Source: Mesostigma viride
Lineage: Eukaryota; Streptophyta; Mesostigmatophyceae; Mesostigmatales; Mesostigmataceae
Direction: 5' to 3'
Assembly (NCBI GenBank): GCA_009746045.1
Contig: RPFO01001668.1
Coordinates: 1 to 64,000, forward strand
DNA length: 64,000 bases
This document shows positions 8,694 through 19,576 of the stretch, one piece after another. Both the position numbers and the translations under genes were made by a program. Under the pieces are notes generated by a model that did no database searches, was not told the origin of the DNA, and was given only the letters and a program-made list of their open reading frames with translations. Position 1 is the first letter of the stretch; the number at the start of each line of letters is the position of its first letter.

Positions 8694-9874
8694 CTACGCG
8701 AAGAAATAGGGCTTGTTGGACCCCACAACATCGTACAGAAGGAAGCCCCCGGCCTCTGCATTACGCTTGAGACGGTTGTTGGGGCGGCTAAAGCCCGGGA
8801 AAGCGACAGCCTCAGAAACAAGGCTGCAGAACTTGGCGCACTCGTAGCAGACCAAGTCAACGTCTAAAGAACGAGGCCTTGGAGCCACATACAGGTTCTG
8901 CACGTTGATGTCGATGCGCTTCATGCACTTCTGGCACTGCCTGCGAGGCCAGTAAAACTTGTCACTGGAGGGGCCGTCGTGCGTGTTGTCCTGGGCGCGC
9001 TCTGCCATCTTGTGGAGTTCCTCGTTGTACTGGAACACCTCATCGATATGGCCCTTGTACTCCCAATACTGCATGCCGCGAGACATGGCCTTGCTGATGA
9101 CCACGTTGTTGTCGACATACTGGGCCAGGAACTCGTTGCGGCAGATCCCACAAACGACGTCGCCAACCACGAGCTTGGCAACACGGAAATGGGAAGTGGT
9201 CTCCAGCATCTGAGGGGTGACCTCCTTCACCACTTCGTGCGCGTGGAGAGCAGGCTTCTTGCACACAGCGCACATGCACTTGGACAGAGGGTAGCCGGTG
9301 GGAGGAGGTGGGAGACGCTTGGGCTCATATTCGTACTTGTAAATCTGCAAGCCCGTGTCAAAATTCTTGACAGTCTCCTGCACCTGCTCCGTGGGAGGAG
9401 AGGGACCTAGTGCATCCACCTTGTCGCTCAGTTCATCCAGAGCGCACCCCCGGCACTGCATCTCCCCGTTCTCCTTCTTGCACACTGCCCTCTCCGGCAC
9501 CTTTTTGCAGGTGACGCAATGCACCAGAGGAAACTTGGAATCGCCACTACCATTTGGCCACACATGGCCTGCTGAGGCCAAATGTCAGAGTCCTTAAACC
9601 GAGGGGCGAATAGCCCAGGGAGAGGAGCAGGCACGTACACAGGCTCAGGCACTGGCGCAGCAGGCACTGGCACTGGCACAATCACAGGCACTGGCGCTGG
9701 CACAGGCGCAGGCACTGGCACAAGCGCAGGAGCTATGGCGGAACAACCAGTCCTAGTTTTGTGCAGCGAGGATATGGCAATCCATAGCATCTGGGAGAAC
9801 CAAGCCCAGCAAGGCCCTAGTCGTGCCCTAGTCTGACGCCGAACATGGCCCAGCTGCTGCATCAAGCTGAACAT
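8694..9874 (-). CDS. Cys-rich zinc-binding-like protein, right-arm copy
   Basis: Two long frames make up this gene. From the ATG at 9,874 an N-terminal region leads into a Pro/Val/Ala repeat of PVPAP type (about 9,620-9,740). One frameshift near 9,570 separates it from a 295-codon frame running to 8,694. That frame carries spaced Cys pairs: HCVTCKK, CRGC, CMCAVC, CGIC, CQKC and CYEC. The pattern is that of zinc ribbons or a cross-brace domain, but no named family is recognised. The left arm also breaks at the same junction, so an unrecognised feature there (recoding or a tiny intron) is possible. Transcribed towards the centre; divergent from gene A. Probably nucleic-acid or protein binding; function unknown. 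Confidence 0.65.
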
Positions 9875-10343
9875 GGCGGTCTGCTGTTGTTTTCTGCGCT
9901 GGCTATGGCTGTTCTGTGGTGTGATGGTGCATTTGGTAGGCCTGCACGACCTTTGTACCTGTGGAAACTGGCCCTCCCACGAGATCTTCATCGGACGGCT
10001 GGGATCGATCCTCTAGAAGGTTCCATGGCGCGGCGCGGCGCGGCGCGGTAGTGACGTGGCGGAATGCCGTGCCACGGTACTCGGACCAGTATCCATGATA
10101 CTGGTCCGGCCGTACCGGCGCCGCGCCGTATCCGAGATACGCCGTACTATCATGGGAGATCTGAATTGCCGTGGACCGTCCGATCTCTGCCACGTGGCGG
10201 CGTCCCGTGGGAGATCGTCGTCCACGGAATATTCCGCGAAGATGCCGTGGGGCGGGTACAAAGGTCCGACACCACGTCAAAGTGGGCACTTCTCGCCTGC
10301 TCCAGCATCCCAACAGCACTAGCACCACTACCACAAAGAAGAC

Positions 10344-10977
10344 ATGGCCGCTGCCACTTTTAACAGCCTGCCAGCTGAGATTGTGCACGAAATCGTGGAG
10401 TTGGCATGGCCCCACGGGTGTGGTGTCAGCAAGAGCTGCAAGTGCCGTGGGACGCTGTCAAAGCTAAGACAGAGCAGCGAATGAGCAGCTGCTGGATGCT
10501 ATTGCCACTGAGCTTGAGGGGCGCTTCCTCTCTAAGCGCAGGCAGCCAGGGCCGTTTTGCCACTATACAGGATGGGCCCTGCGCAACTTTGCCATCGCCA
10601 TCGCTCAAGGCGGTGTGCAGTCCCTTTCCACTTTTGAGAAGAGGATGGACGCCTGCAAGTATGGCGATAGGCGTATGGAGGTGGCAACTCTGGCCATCGA
10701 CCTAGAGGTTAAGCTGTCTGACCGCGTTTGCGCGATTCCCCGCCTGTGGGATGTGATGAAGGAGTATGTTGAATCCATTCCTCAGGTGGATAAGGATAAG
10801 ACCGCAGAGGAGCATTGCCGTGTGCTCGTGGACCTCGTGAAGGCCGAGTACGACGCCTATCTGCCTGTCAACTTTTCCCCCGCTGCCTGCGAGAGGGAAC
10901 TGAGGGTCATGAATGCCACCTGCGACAAGATGTACGACAAGTTCTGTCGCCGCCTGGCCCTGGAGGGGGTTCACTAA
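10344..10977 (+). pseudogene. F-box-like protein A, frameshifted right-arm copy
   Basis: This is the same gene as 1,630-2,265. The ATG at 10,344 and LPAEI motif are intact. One base is missing near 10,432 (CAAGAGC against CAAGGAGC) and another near 10,484 (ATGAGC against ATGAAGC), which breaks the frame. The last 120 codons (10,615-10,977) are open and differ from the left arm by only a few residues. Transcribed away from the centre towards the RING gene. Confidence 0.7.
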
Positions 10978-11229
10978 CTAAGTGCCCCTTTGGAATAGAC
11001 AAAGTCCCCTATGGGCATTAAGCCTTATTATGATTCTAATGGAAATCCATGACTTTGTCTCTATCTCATGGCGTCTCATAGTACAATTGCACTAGGAATC
11101 GTAGTACAGAGTATAATAGAAGTAGAAATGCACTAGCGATACTACAGTAGTACAGATTACTACAAATACGCAACTGCTTGTGTATTGTAGGATTTCCCAT
11201 AGAATCCGTCCAAGTGTCGTGCCATACTG

Positions 11230-11470
11230 CCACGTGGCAACCTGGACGGTCTGACATGACAGTCCGTACAAACCGTATCCGTCAGCTGCCGGTTCGGACG
11301 GCCTGCCATGTCAGTACCGTGCCACGTCAGATCTGACAGCGTGCCACGTCAGTCCGCGCCGCGCCGGTTCCGCCGCGCGTCGGTTACGAAGATCTGCCAC
11401 GACAGTCGGCACACTGTCCCGTCTGACACCTGTCAGATCTGTCAGTCTGCCATGACAGTCCGTATCCCTG
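11230..11470. promoter_or_regulatory. TGACGTGGCA-type motif array upstream of the right RING gene
   Basis: Mirror of 1,155-1,365, with CTGCCATGACAG, GTGCCACGTCAG and CTGCCACGACAG read in this orientation. It also contains a full CTGCCACGTGGCAA site near 11,227 where the left arm has a mutated version. It ends about 210 bp before the ATG at 11,678. Confidence 0.5.
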
Positions 11471-11677
11471 TCACGTAACTGCCGACGCGGCGCGCCGTTT
11501 CCTTCTAGCGACCGTCCCACGGCATATTCGTGGGAATATTCCCGGAATATGCCGGGAATATGCCGTTCGTCCTCCTCCCCACGAGGCCAAAAGCCCAAAC
11601 ACGACCAAAAATGCAGCCAAACCCTCACGAACCACTCAGAACAGCAGCAGGATACCACTATCAGCAGCTAGCCAGCT

Positions 11678-13208
11678 ATGGCGACGACCCAAGAACATGA
11701 GGCCCAGGAACCTGAGCGTACGTATTTTCCCATGCATGTCTGTTTTTGTGTTTCCTTGGTTTGTTTTTTGGGCATTTTCAGCAGCTGACAGGAACGCCAT
11801 TGGTCATTTTCTATTCATTCTTTGCAGGCTGGAACCCCTCTGACGACCTTTTTGACCACAACGACTACGACCACCTGGACGACGCAGGCACGGAAGTCAA
11901 TTCGCACGCTGCGATCGACGACCTGGTGGCTCAGTCTCGCCCTGCGGCTGCTCCCAGTACGTGGTCTGCTGTTTTATGCATCCCTTTTCGATTGCCTGCT
12001 GGATTTTGCAGGTGATGGCCACTATCTGTTGGATGTTGCAGGTGATGGCCACTATCTGATACATTTTGCAGTTGTCTGTGTGTTTTCCTTTGCATGCAGG
12101 CCTGCTGCGTGGTGGTCCCAGCTCCCGTTCTCGTTCTGGAGGCGCTGGGCCCAGCGGTGGGGACTTAGCCGCATTGCAGCGCCAGCTGAGGGAGACGCAG
12201 GAGGAGTTGGAGCGCGAGAGGAACCGCAGCAGGCGTCGTTCTTTCTCCCCTGATCCCACTCGCGAAGAGCTCAAGAAGATGCGCTTGGCTCTCGAGGAGG
12301 CGAACCACAAGATCACGTGGTTCGAGAAGAGGCTGGCGTGCTGCGACATCTGCACCGAGCCCTTCGGCACGGAGGGGAAGTACCCCATCATCTACCTCGT
12401 GGAGGGCGTCCACACCTGCGTCCCTCAGCACTGCAACAAGTGCGCTGATATGCTCGAGGCCCACGCTCTGGAGTATAATTCTACCAGGCCCAACGCCCGT
12501 GTGATTGGCAAGCGCTGCCCAGAATGCAAGGAGCTCCTGATGCGCACTGGCAGCCAGTACAAGCGCAATGTGGGTGTCGACAGACTCACATTCACCCTTG
12601 TGAATGTGCGTCTGTGCGCTCGCGGGTGCGGCGGCGAGGTCGTGCTCGGCGAGGAGGCGATTCACGACAACACCTGCGCCAAGCTTGTCAGGCCCTGCCC
12701 CAACAAGCTTTCTCTCCCTGGTGATAACGGCACCGTGACCATCCTGGGCTGCACCTACCAGGCCACCAGCCGCGAGGACTTGGATCGCCACCTGCGCGTG
12801 GTGGACAACGTGTCAGAGTGTGGTTTCCGTGGTCTGCCGGCCGCCATCGCCGCCGCCGCCGCCGCTGCTGCTCCTGCTGCTGCTCCTGCTGCTGCTCCTG
12901 CTGCTCGCGCTTCTTTCGCTGTTCGCGCTGTGGGGGGGAATGAGAATTACCCCGCGGGAGTCAACGGTTTCCTGTCCGCCCTGCAGTACATCAGGGATCA
13001 CCCCCAACTGCAGTGCTCCGGGTCTGCGGGCAATGCACTGGCTGTGGCCTTCTTTGAGGCACTCGGCGGTGGCGTCGGGTGGGACGCGCTGGCCGTGAGG
13101 CGGTTGGTGGAACGCTTCCGCGATGCGACGAGGCGCATTGTTGAGAGGGACGCACACTTGGTTGCTGATGTTCAGCACCGGGAGGTGATTGTGGTTGAGG
13201 ATGAGTAG
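11678..13208 (+). CDS. RING finger / TRAF-like zinc-finger protein (425 aa, three exons)
   Basis: Exons 11,678-11,717, 11,828-11,956 and 12,100-13,208 total 1,278 nt and join in frame (phase 1 at both junctions). Introns begin GTACGT and end TTTGCAG or TGCATGCAG. Order of domains: acidic N-terminus; Arg/Ser-rich linker; coiled coil (LAALQRQLRETQEELERER region, residues ~75-135); RING finger with CDIC, CVPQHCNKC and CPEC; then a Cys/His region (CARGC, H..TC, CPN, C..H) like TRAF-type zinc fingers; an Ala/Pro repeat; and a C-terminal helix region. A RING with a following zinc finger and coiled coil is the layout of E3 ubiquitin ligases. It is the outermost visible gene of the palindrome and the only one intact in the right arm. 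Intron 2 holds a 29-bp tandem duplication with three TTGCAG acceptor-like sites. Confidence 0.8.
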
Positions 13209-13312
13209 GGGGTCTAGAAAGGGGAAGGGGCTATTCCTCCCTGTAGTGAGTGTGCCCTTGGAGGCACCTCGTTGAGGACATTGTTGATTAGGACTTTGCC
13301 TATTGTACATTG

Positions 13313-13350
13313 TAATAAATAAGACTCATTGCATGCAAATCCAACACCAA
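13313..13350 (+). terminator. Shared 3'-end module downstream of the RING gene
   Basis: AATAAATAAGACT followed by TTGCATGCAAATCCAACAC, about 105 bp after the stop. AATAAA is a canonical polyadenylation hexamer. The same block follows the Cys-rich gene at 3,994. Confidence 0.55.
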
Positions 13351-13493
13351 TGCATCATTAGATAGGAACCCGCGGCCCGCGAATAGGACTTGAACGGATA
13401 TCCCATGATACTAGAGGTTCCCATGATACTGGCGCCTGTCACAGTACGGCCAGGTGGACGGCCGGGTGGACGGTGGGGTCGCCCTAGGGTTTA

Positions 13494-13695
13494 GTAGCAT
13501 CGTGTGATCACAGATCAATCCACTCTGCAGTAAGTTCCCTATCTAGGATACTCTATAGTACCGTCCAATGGCAGGACACTACGTATACTGGGTACTGACA
13601 TCTGTCACGTACCCTAGTATACCCAAAGTACCTATCCAGGGAAATGTATGTGACTCGACTAGCAGTCCTATCTGCATAGCCCACGTGGTATTTAT
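13494..13695 (+). repeat. 5' part of a dispersed promoter/ORF repeat, split by the Penelope-like element
   Basis: GCATCGTGTGATCACAG onward matches 44,041-44,232 over about 200 bp and ends at a CCCACGTGG site next to TATTTAT. The continuation (TTAT then ATTCACATACC...) is found at 21,839. The locus was therefore one piece before the 8.1-kb insertion. It reads as a promoter for the ORF at 21,895. It may be the next gene of the palindromic element, since it lies about 285 bp beyond the RING stop. Confidence 0.75.
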
Positions 13696-14062
13696 CAAGG
13701 AGACAACCAGCGCAGGCCAGAAATCGGGAGAATCCGGACCAATGAGGGTAGCTCGAGCCTGCCGCGTTATCTTGTCCGCGTGTTCGAGTCGTTCAGGATG
13801 ATGAAGATGAATGGTGATGGAAATGTGTATCCTTGTGCATTGAAATTATGGCTGGCTTACGTGTAGAGCGACTAGATGACCTAGACGGTGGGGCCGGAAA
13901 CAGCATGCTTGATTGATCAGGGCGTGTGTTTCGAGCCTAACTGGCCGGGAGTGTCTAGTGCATGGTGAGCACCATTGCTCCGATCGCTCTCCCACCATTT
14001 ACGAGGAAATACCAGCAAATGGAGAACCACTGCCGGAAAAGGTCTAGCTAGTCAGTCATCAC
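13696..14062 (+). repeat. Left terminal direct repeat of the Penelope-like element
   Basis: About 95% identical to 21,481-21,838 with a few small indels. Penelope elements often carry such pseudo-LTRs through partial tandem arrangement. Confidence 0.8.
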
Positions 14063-14269
14063 GTTAGCCATGCCATGATTCCAAACGTCCAAGAACTGCA
14101 CACGGTGCAAAGGCAAAAAGCCGGAGGACAGCACTTTCAAATGTGCGGCGGGAACCAAAAGCCCGCGGATGCCAGAAAACATCGTGTTGCTGCAGCGACG
14201 CGACGATGTGGACACCGAATCCAGTGCCAAGCTCGGAACGGCCGCAAAGAAGATCTGGCATCACAGGGT

Positions 14270-16510
14270 TCAGATGTGCGGAGATACTATGCGATCCAGC
14301 CGGTCCACGACCTGTTTGTAGAGCTTGTGCCAAGGGGCAGCACCGAACAGATGTGGGTGACGTTGCAAAAAACACCGGACTTGACGGAGCATAATGTCTC
14401 GGTCATAGTCTTTGACCGACAAACGATGCCAGAGTTCAACAAGATTCGTGATGAAATCGACACGATAAGAACAAAGACGGGGAAAACGATGTAACTGACT
14501 AAGAACAACACCATATTTTGCTGTGCATGTGGGAAAGGAGACTGTGAATATCGGGGTAACGAATAAAAGGAATTTGCTGGTATTTAGGATCCTTGCGCTT
14601 ATCATAGACAGCCGTACGCCAGCCTTTCTTGTTATGGGTCATAATGTTAAGATCGAGGTAATTGCAATGAGTATACTCAAAAGGATATATCCTCCGACGT
14701 GAGCTTTAATGTGAGGGATGCTTGCGAGTCAGATGCCAGGCAGACCAGCGGTGATATACAAATGGGTTGTGAAATCAGGGTTGTCAAAAGCAATGACATC
14801 ATCAATGTATCGACATGTGTGGATAAAACGCCTGATGAGAACAGCATCGTTTGAGGCAATGAGATTCTCCATGAATGCAAGCTCATAAGTGTATAGATAG
14901 AGGTTTGCAAGGAGCCCGGCACAGTTAGTGCCCATAGGGATGCCGATAGCTTGTTGGTATACATTGCCCGCAAAACAAATGAAGGTGTTATCAACATGCA
15001 AGATAAGAGATCCAATGAACAAGGTCAGCCTTCGTGATAATATAATTATAAGCATCCAGCACGATATAGCACCTGCCGCAATCCCTGATGAGACTCAGCC
15101 ACGTTGCTGTGGGCTTGGTCTGAGAAACACGCACGTGCAGGCCGGGTTGCGCCCGTGAGGCCTTCGTGCATACAGACGAGTATAAGGAGGCTATCTAAAC
15201 GAGCTTTCAAATCGTGCAAATCTAGTGTGGTATATAGAGTCCACGGTGAAATCACAGCTAGGTGGCTATGGGCATAGGTATACGCTTCTCTGCTGCTGTC
15301 TTAGAACGGCTAAGGGCGGCAAGGCGTAGGCGTACTTGGGCTGAGTCTATGACGATCCAACTACCAGCGCATTCATACCCGGCATTCGACAGCACCTCCA
15401 ACCATAATGCATTGGCTTCGGGGAGAAGAGCATTCAAAGCATGGCAGATGAGTTTTGAGAGAGGCATCAGTGGGGCCGGCTGAATGCGACGCAGCAATGG
15501 TGCGCAAAGCAACAGGAGTTTTGTGCAGCTTAAGTGTGAGATACAGATATGGGAACGTAGTGGTGGTGGCGCGTCGCTGCCGCTTAAGGAATATGCCCGA
15601 GCAACAATGTTTTGGCTGTGCAGAAAAGCCCGATGAGCAGCAGTGATGCTGGCGGTGGACTGTGCACGCTGAACATAGGTATAGGGCTGGACGCCAACTC
15701 GTGTTGCAAAGTAGCAAGGTAGTGCTTCTTGCATATAAAAGCAAAGTTGTTGGCACTCTTGTCAACATACGTGATGATAGAGTCCTGCTTGAAGTGGTCA
15801 AGAAGTGCTTTATCTGTGGTGTTGAGCCAGGTGGTGCGGTGGACCTGCCGGAGACGGTAATCAAGCCTGGTGAGACGTGCATTGCATTCGTGAATGATCG
15901 ACGGCGCGAAACCACGGTTCCATGGCAAGGGGAGCAAGCTGTAGGTCCGTGCACATCGCATTGCAGAATTTGCGCAGTGATGTTGAGAGCATTGCATTCA
16001 CCTCTTTGGCACACGTGCGCTGGACCCACGGCCGAAACTTGGTGCCTTTGGCAAAAAGGTCTACAAGCGTGTGGCTCGATCGGTAGGATGCTGAGGTCAT
16101 GCAGCGGTCATGAAGTGCTGTGAGGTGGGATCAAGGTACTTGAAATACCGTTGTTGTTGGCAGGGGCAGGGCCCTGCCAAGATGGTGGCCAGCTCGGTGG
16201 GCGTTGTACCGCGGCTGACCTTCCCGTTGCCATGAAAACCATTTGTCCCAAGGTGCATGGGAGAGTAATGCCAGGCGGCAATGGGAGTGCCGAAAGTGTT
16301 GCGCACCACGAGCGGCATGCATCGCAGCCTGCACTTGCGGCAAATGCAGAAATAAGCAGAATGTGTGGCAAACACAGCTCATCCATAGCAGCATGAATGA
16401 AAGGTGAGATCAGTAAACGGCGCGGACGCAGTGCATCTGCATTAATTCCCATTGACACGGTGCCGAATGATCATACGTGAGAGAAGGCCGGCCTCGCAGA
16501 CTAGTGGCAT
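14270..16510 (-). pseudogene. Penelope-type reverse transcriptase (decayed)
   Basis: Read on the minus strand across several frames, the order of motifs is that of Penelope-like elements. An LFAKGTKFRPW segment lies near 16,040, then ITYVDKSANNFAFICKKHY near 15,740. Next come PYLYLTLKLHKTP near 15,550, IGIPMGTNCAGLLANLYLY near 14,930, and RYIDDVIAFDN (catalytic DD) near 14,805. LSQLHRFPRLCSYRVDFI lies near 14,480 in the thumb region. At least five frame changes separate these blocks, so the copy is dead. The N-terminal part continues beyond the LINE insertion at 19,577-20,536. Confidence 0.8.
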
Positions 16511-16790
16511 ATATATGGGAGCGGGGATATTGACATGGCTCTGTATAGAGGTTTATAGCTGGGCGTTTGCTTTGGTTTGAGTGATTTCACTCTGCTGTAA
16601 GTAATTATATTTTTAATATATATATTAATAATAGTAATTATATTATTAATATATATATTAAAAATATAATTACTTACAGCAGAGTGAAATCACTCAAACC
16701 AAAGCAAACGCCCAGCTATAAACCTATATACAGAGCCATGTCAAAGCTCTATACTACGATAAGACCAATGGAAACGCCTAACGGAGGAAC

Positions 16791-17210
16791 CTAATAGCCC
16801 TGCTGCACCGCAAAATCAGCCCGCGTACGGCGGAGCATGATGTCAGCCATGGCCCGAGTCAGCGCCACCGACAAGCGCTGACGCCAATATGACGTCCAGG
16901 TCCGCGCCGACCATGGGGCCCGCTGGCCCTCCAGGTCCAGCCGGTCCTCCCGGAGCCGGCAACACTCCTTGAAGAAGGCGGAGGTCAGGGGCCCCATGGC
17001 CCCAAACTCCTCCAGGACAAAGGGCACCACACGATGGTGCCCGACGTCGCCGTAGGCCAGGAGCTTGGCCCGCTCCGCCCGGTCCGCCGTGTAACCTGCC
17101 GTGAGGGAGGCCCCAGCCACGTGGCTAAGAGCCAAGGGCCGCGCCACCGAAACGTCAATAAGCAGATGCCGGCCACCCCCTCAAAGTCCAGCACCACGAT
17201 GTCAGGCCGG
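16791..17210 (-). pseudogene. LINE ORF2 C-terminal fragment (5'-truncated)
   Basis: Encodes the same C-terminal region as the LINE at 43,220-43,635 (DVSVARPLAL, GHHRVVPFVLEEFGAMGPL, RRTRADFAVQQGY), followed by the same 3' UTR. It is cut off at the DIVVLDFEG motif of the endonuclease-like domain. Confidence 0.8.
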
Positions 17211-17675
17211 TGGTTAATATATATTAAAAATATAATTACTTACAGCAGAGTGAAATCACTCAAACCAAAGCAAACGCCCAGCTATAAACCTATTAATTAA
17301 TTAATAAGCACGTGACTGCGTCACGTGGGTGCCAATACAGAGTAAAGGAACCTTCAACCCTATATACACAGTGAGAAGGAGGGAGGGCGCCCTAGCTTCT
17401 CTCACTGCCGCAGGTGGGCAGGCCACAGAGCGCTCTCTCCACGGCATGGTGCCGGGGCGCAACACTGTGGGTGCAATACAACCAGTGCAATACCATAGGT
17501 AGGCTGACGCATAGCTTATGCTACAAATGTGAGGTGGGCTCAAGACGTCGGCTAATTAAGGCGCAAGCTGATGGCCACAAGGTGCCAGAGCTAATTGAAG
17601 GTACTATAACGCTGTGCGCTAATATCGTTTCAAGTGCTGTAATGCCTAAGCTATCCCATCATCGATTGCCCCCAT

Positions 17676-19151
17676 CTAGACAACTAGCTGGAGTGCTCTA
17701 TCCCGGGGAAGCCCGGGGGGCTTCCACAGTTTCTTGTTGACGTAGAGGTCCCCGCCCCGCCAGTACACTTGGGGCTTCTCGGGGTTGGACTTGTGGCGGA
17801 TGTAGTCGGGCCACTGATCGCGGCGTTGCTGCTGCTGGGCTGGCGTCAGGTCGTCGTCAAGCGACCAGGAGGTGTCCACCAGCTTCTTGCGGCGAGAGAG
17901 GAACCGAACTCGGGCTGTGATGTCGCTGAAGGTGAGGACCACTGGAGGGGGCCCAGCCTTGGCCCGTGGATGGGGCAGGCGGTAGGCGCCCTGCAGTATC
18001 GCACCTGGCAGCTGCATGCGCGCCAAGAGCTGTTTCTTCAGCTCGTCGAGAAGAGAGTCTGGGGTCTCCTCCGGCAGCATGTCGAAGCGCCTGAGGATGA
18101 CCCGGCAGCGGCGACGGTCGCGGTCAGCGGCCTCGCGGCGCGTGTCTTCCAGCTCCTGGAGCTTGGTGGTGATGGCGGTCGTGGTAGAGGATGCCTGGCT
18201 CTTGAGCAGGTCCGCCCAGGAGGCGCGAGTCGAGGGGTCATCACTAGCCCTACCAGCAGGTTGGGCGGCGATGGTGGCCGTTCGCTCGGCGATCTCGGGG
18301 ACCTGCGTGGCCAGGGCGTCTACCTTGGCGGCAACTGCCTCAAGTTTCACGGTGCCTTGGCCGACTCGGCCTTCCACCTGGTTAAGGCGGGTGGTCACAG
18401 TGGCTGTGGCCTCGGAAACTTTGGTGGCAATGTGCTCTTGCGTAGCAGTAAACTGAGGCTGGAGCTTAAGGGCGACTCTGGCTTCAATGTTGTTGACCTT
18501 GGCCGAGAGAGTGTTGAGTGGGCCGTCAGGCGCGTTCAGGGCGGCGAGCTGCTCAGCCATCGGCGCCAGCTGCTCCGCCACTGCAGCTCGGATGGAGTCC
18601 GTGCTGGGGGAGGTGCTGCTCTGCGGGGATGCTGCAGCTGCTGTGGCTGCCCGTCTGCGCTCATGCAGGAGGCTCCTGAGGCCAGCGTAGCCAATCTGGG
18701 TGATGTCGTGGGCGTCGCAGCGCAGGTAGCTGCACATGATGACTGCCTTCAAGTACGCCTCCGGTTCTTGAAGCAGCCATTCCCAGGCGGGCTTGGTGAC
18801 CTTGTCGCCAGGGGTAGGCAGGAAAAGTTCGTCATGGCGGGCCAGGAACTTGATAACATCGTCACATTGTTCCTTCGTGAGCGTAAAGATTTCCAAGATG
18901 CAAAAATCCCGCTGGCCGGCGCCGAAGCGGCGGACGTCCCATTTGGTATGGGAAGTTCGGGTTTTCTTGGGAATGGGCGACGAATTTGGCGTAGAGCACT
19001 GCGTCGAGGGAGGCAGACCGGGGGGGAGAGCTTCGATCAGCGCAAAAAGGTTGGCGTCCGCAGGAGTTGATGTCGCACGTGCTGCTGTCGACGGGAATGC
19101 CGACGACAGCTCAAAATGTTTGTCAAGGCTGCGTTTTGGTGGCATTTGCAA
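17676..19151 (-). CDS. LINE ORF1-like RNA-binding protein (491 aa)
   Basis: The frame is open from the ATG at 19,151. The N-terminal 170 residues are low-complexity and then mixed. A long Ala-rich helical segment (about 180-320) looks like a coiled coil. The C-terminal part has an RRM-like core starting RRCRVILRRFDMLPE, then AYRLPHPRAKAGPPPVVLTF and a trailing DDLTPAQQQQRR segment. This coiled coil-RRM-C-terminal order is that of L1-type ORF1 proteins, which trimerise on element RNA. Intact length suggests recent activity. A 12-bp-stem hairpin (about 19,183-19,210) lies just upstream. No ORF2 follows directly; the neighbouring ORF2 ends belong to truncated copies of what may be the same family. 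Confidence 0.7.
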   Translation of the reverse strand: MQMPPKRSLDKHFELSSAFPSTAARATSTPADANLFALIEALPPGLPPSTQCSTPNSSPIPKKTRTSHTKWDVRRFGAGQRDFCILEIFTLTKEQCDDVIKFLARHDELFLPTPGDKVTKPAWEWLLQEPEAYLKAVIMCSYLRCDAHDITQIGYAGLRSLLHERRRAATAAAASPQSSTSPSTDSIRAAVAEQLAPMAEQLAALNAPDGPLNTLSAKVNNIEARVALKLQPQFTATQEHIATKVSEATATVTTRLNQVEGRVGQGTVKLEAVAAKVDALATQVPEIAERTATIAAQPAGRASDDPSTRASWADLLKSQASSTTTAITTKLQELEDTRREAADRDRRRCRVILRRFDMLPEETPDSLLDELKKQLLARMQLPGAILQGAYRLPHPRAKAGPPPVVLTFSDITARVRFLSRRKKLVDTSWSLDDDLTPAQQQQRRDQWPDYIRHKSNPEKPQVYWRGGDLYVNKKLWKPPGLPRDRALQLVV

Positions 19152-19335
19152 AATACTGCGTTACAGCCGTAACCGATTATACTAGCAGATGCGTCTTGAA
19201 AAGACGCATCTGATGCAAGTAGCCTGACTGAATTTGGGGCTCAGACGCAAAAGTATATACTATAAACCTATATACAGAGCCATGTCAAAGCTCTATACTA
19301 CGATAAGACCAATGGAAACGCCTAACGGGAGGAAC

Positions 19336-19556
19336 CTAATAGCCCTGCTGCACCGCAAAATCAGCCCGCGTACGGCGGAGCATGATGTCAGCCATGGCCC
19401 GAGTCAGCGCCACCGACAAGCGCTGACGCCAATATGACGTCCAGGTCCGCGCCGACCATGGGGCCCGCTGGCCCTCCAGGTCCAGCCGATCCTCCCGGAG
19501 CCGGCAACACTCCTTGAAGAAGGCGGAGGTCAGGGGCCCCATGGCCCCAAACTGGT
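19336..19556 (-). pseudogene. Second LINE ORF2 C-terminal fragment
   Basis: Nearly identical to 16,791-17,000, from FGAMGPL to the stop, with 3' UTR sequence to its left (19,255-19,335). Truncated at the 5' side at a GGTTAAT junction next to the target duplication. Confidence 0.8.
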
Positions 19557-19576
19557 TAATATATATGGGAGCGGGG

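Larger units (their letters stand above)
1..12613. repeat. Zero-spacer ~12.6-kb palindrome (two ~6.3-kb arms)
   Basis: Base 1 pairs with base 12,613 and the arms meet between 6,292 and 6,293, where GAGGC abuts GCCTC with no spacer. The left arm still matches at the window edge, so the true length is unknown. Each arm carries the same four genes and the same central motif array. Arms are nearly identical in coding regions but clearly diverged in some non-coding parts (for example 1,080-1,500 against 11,080-11,500), with a net offset of about 28 bp. Clustered substitutions outside genes argue for a real inverted duplication. However, foldback chimeras made during long-read sequencing give the same geometry, so raw-read support is needed. 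No transposase, polymerase or integrase gene is visible in the arms. Confidence 0.9.
16527..19560 (-). mobile_element. Nested cluster of LINE fragments inside the Penelope-like element
   Basis: Flanked by a 16-bp duplication (16,511-16,526 and 19,561-19,576, starting ATATATGGGAG). Inside are at least four fragments. A plus-strand LINE 3' UTR (16,527-16,640) lies tail-to-tail with a minus-strand 3' UTR (16,640-16,790), forming a ~200-bp palindrome. Next are a truncated ORF2 end (16,791-17,210), another 3' UTR (17,216-17,292), an ORF1-bearing segment (17,300-19,250) and a second truncated ORF2 end (19,255-19,556). The 3' tails are TA-rich (TAATATATAT). Truncated copies begin at GGTTAATATAT junctions, suggesting repeated insertion into older tails. 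Confidence 0.75.

Noticed and set aside
13440-13490. Telomere-like CCCTAGGGTTTAG at the palindrome edge
   Set aside because: Only one copy of the telomere-like word; no tandem array.
17769-19070. 433-codon frame on the plus strand
   Set aside because: Antisense to the LINE ORF1, which has recognisable domains; this frame has none.
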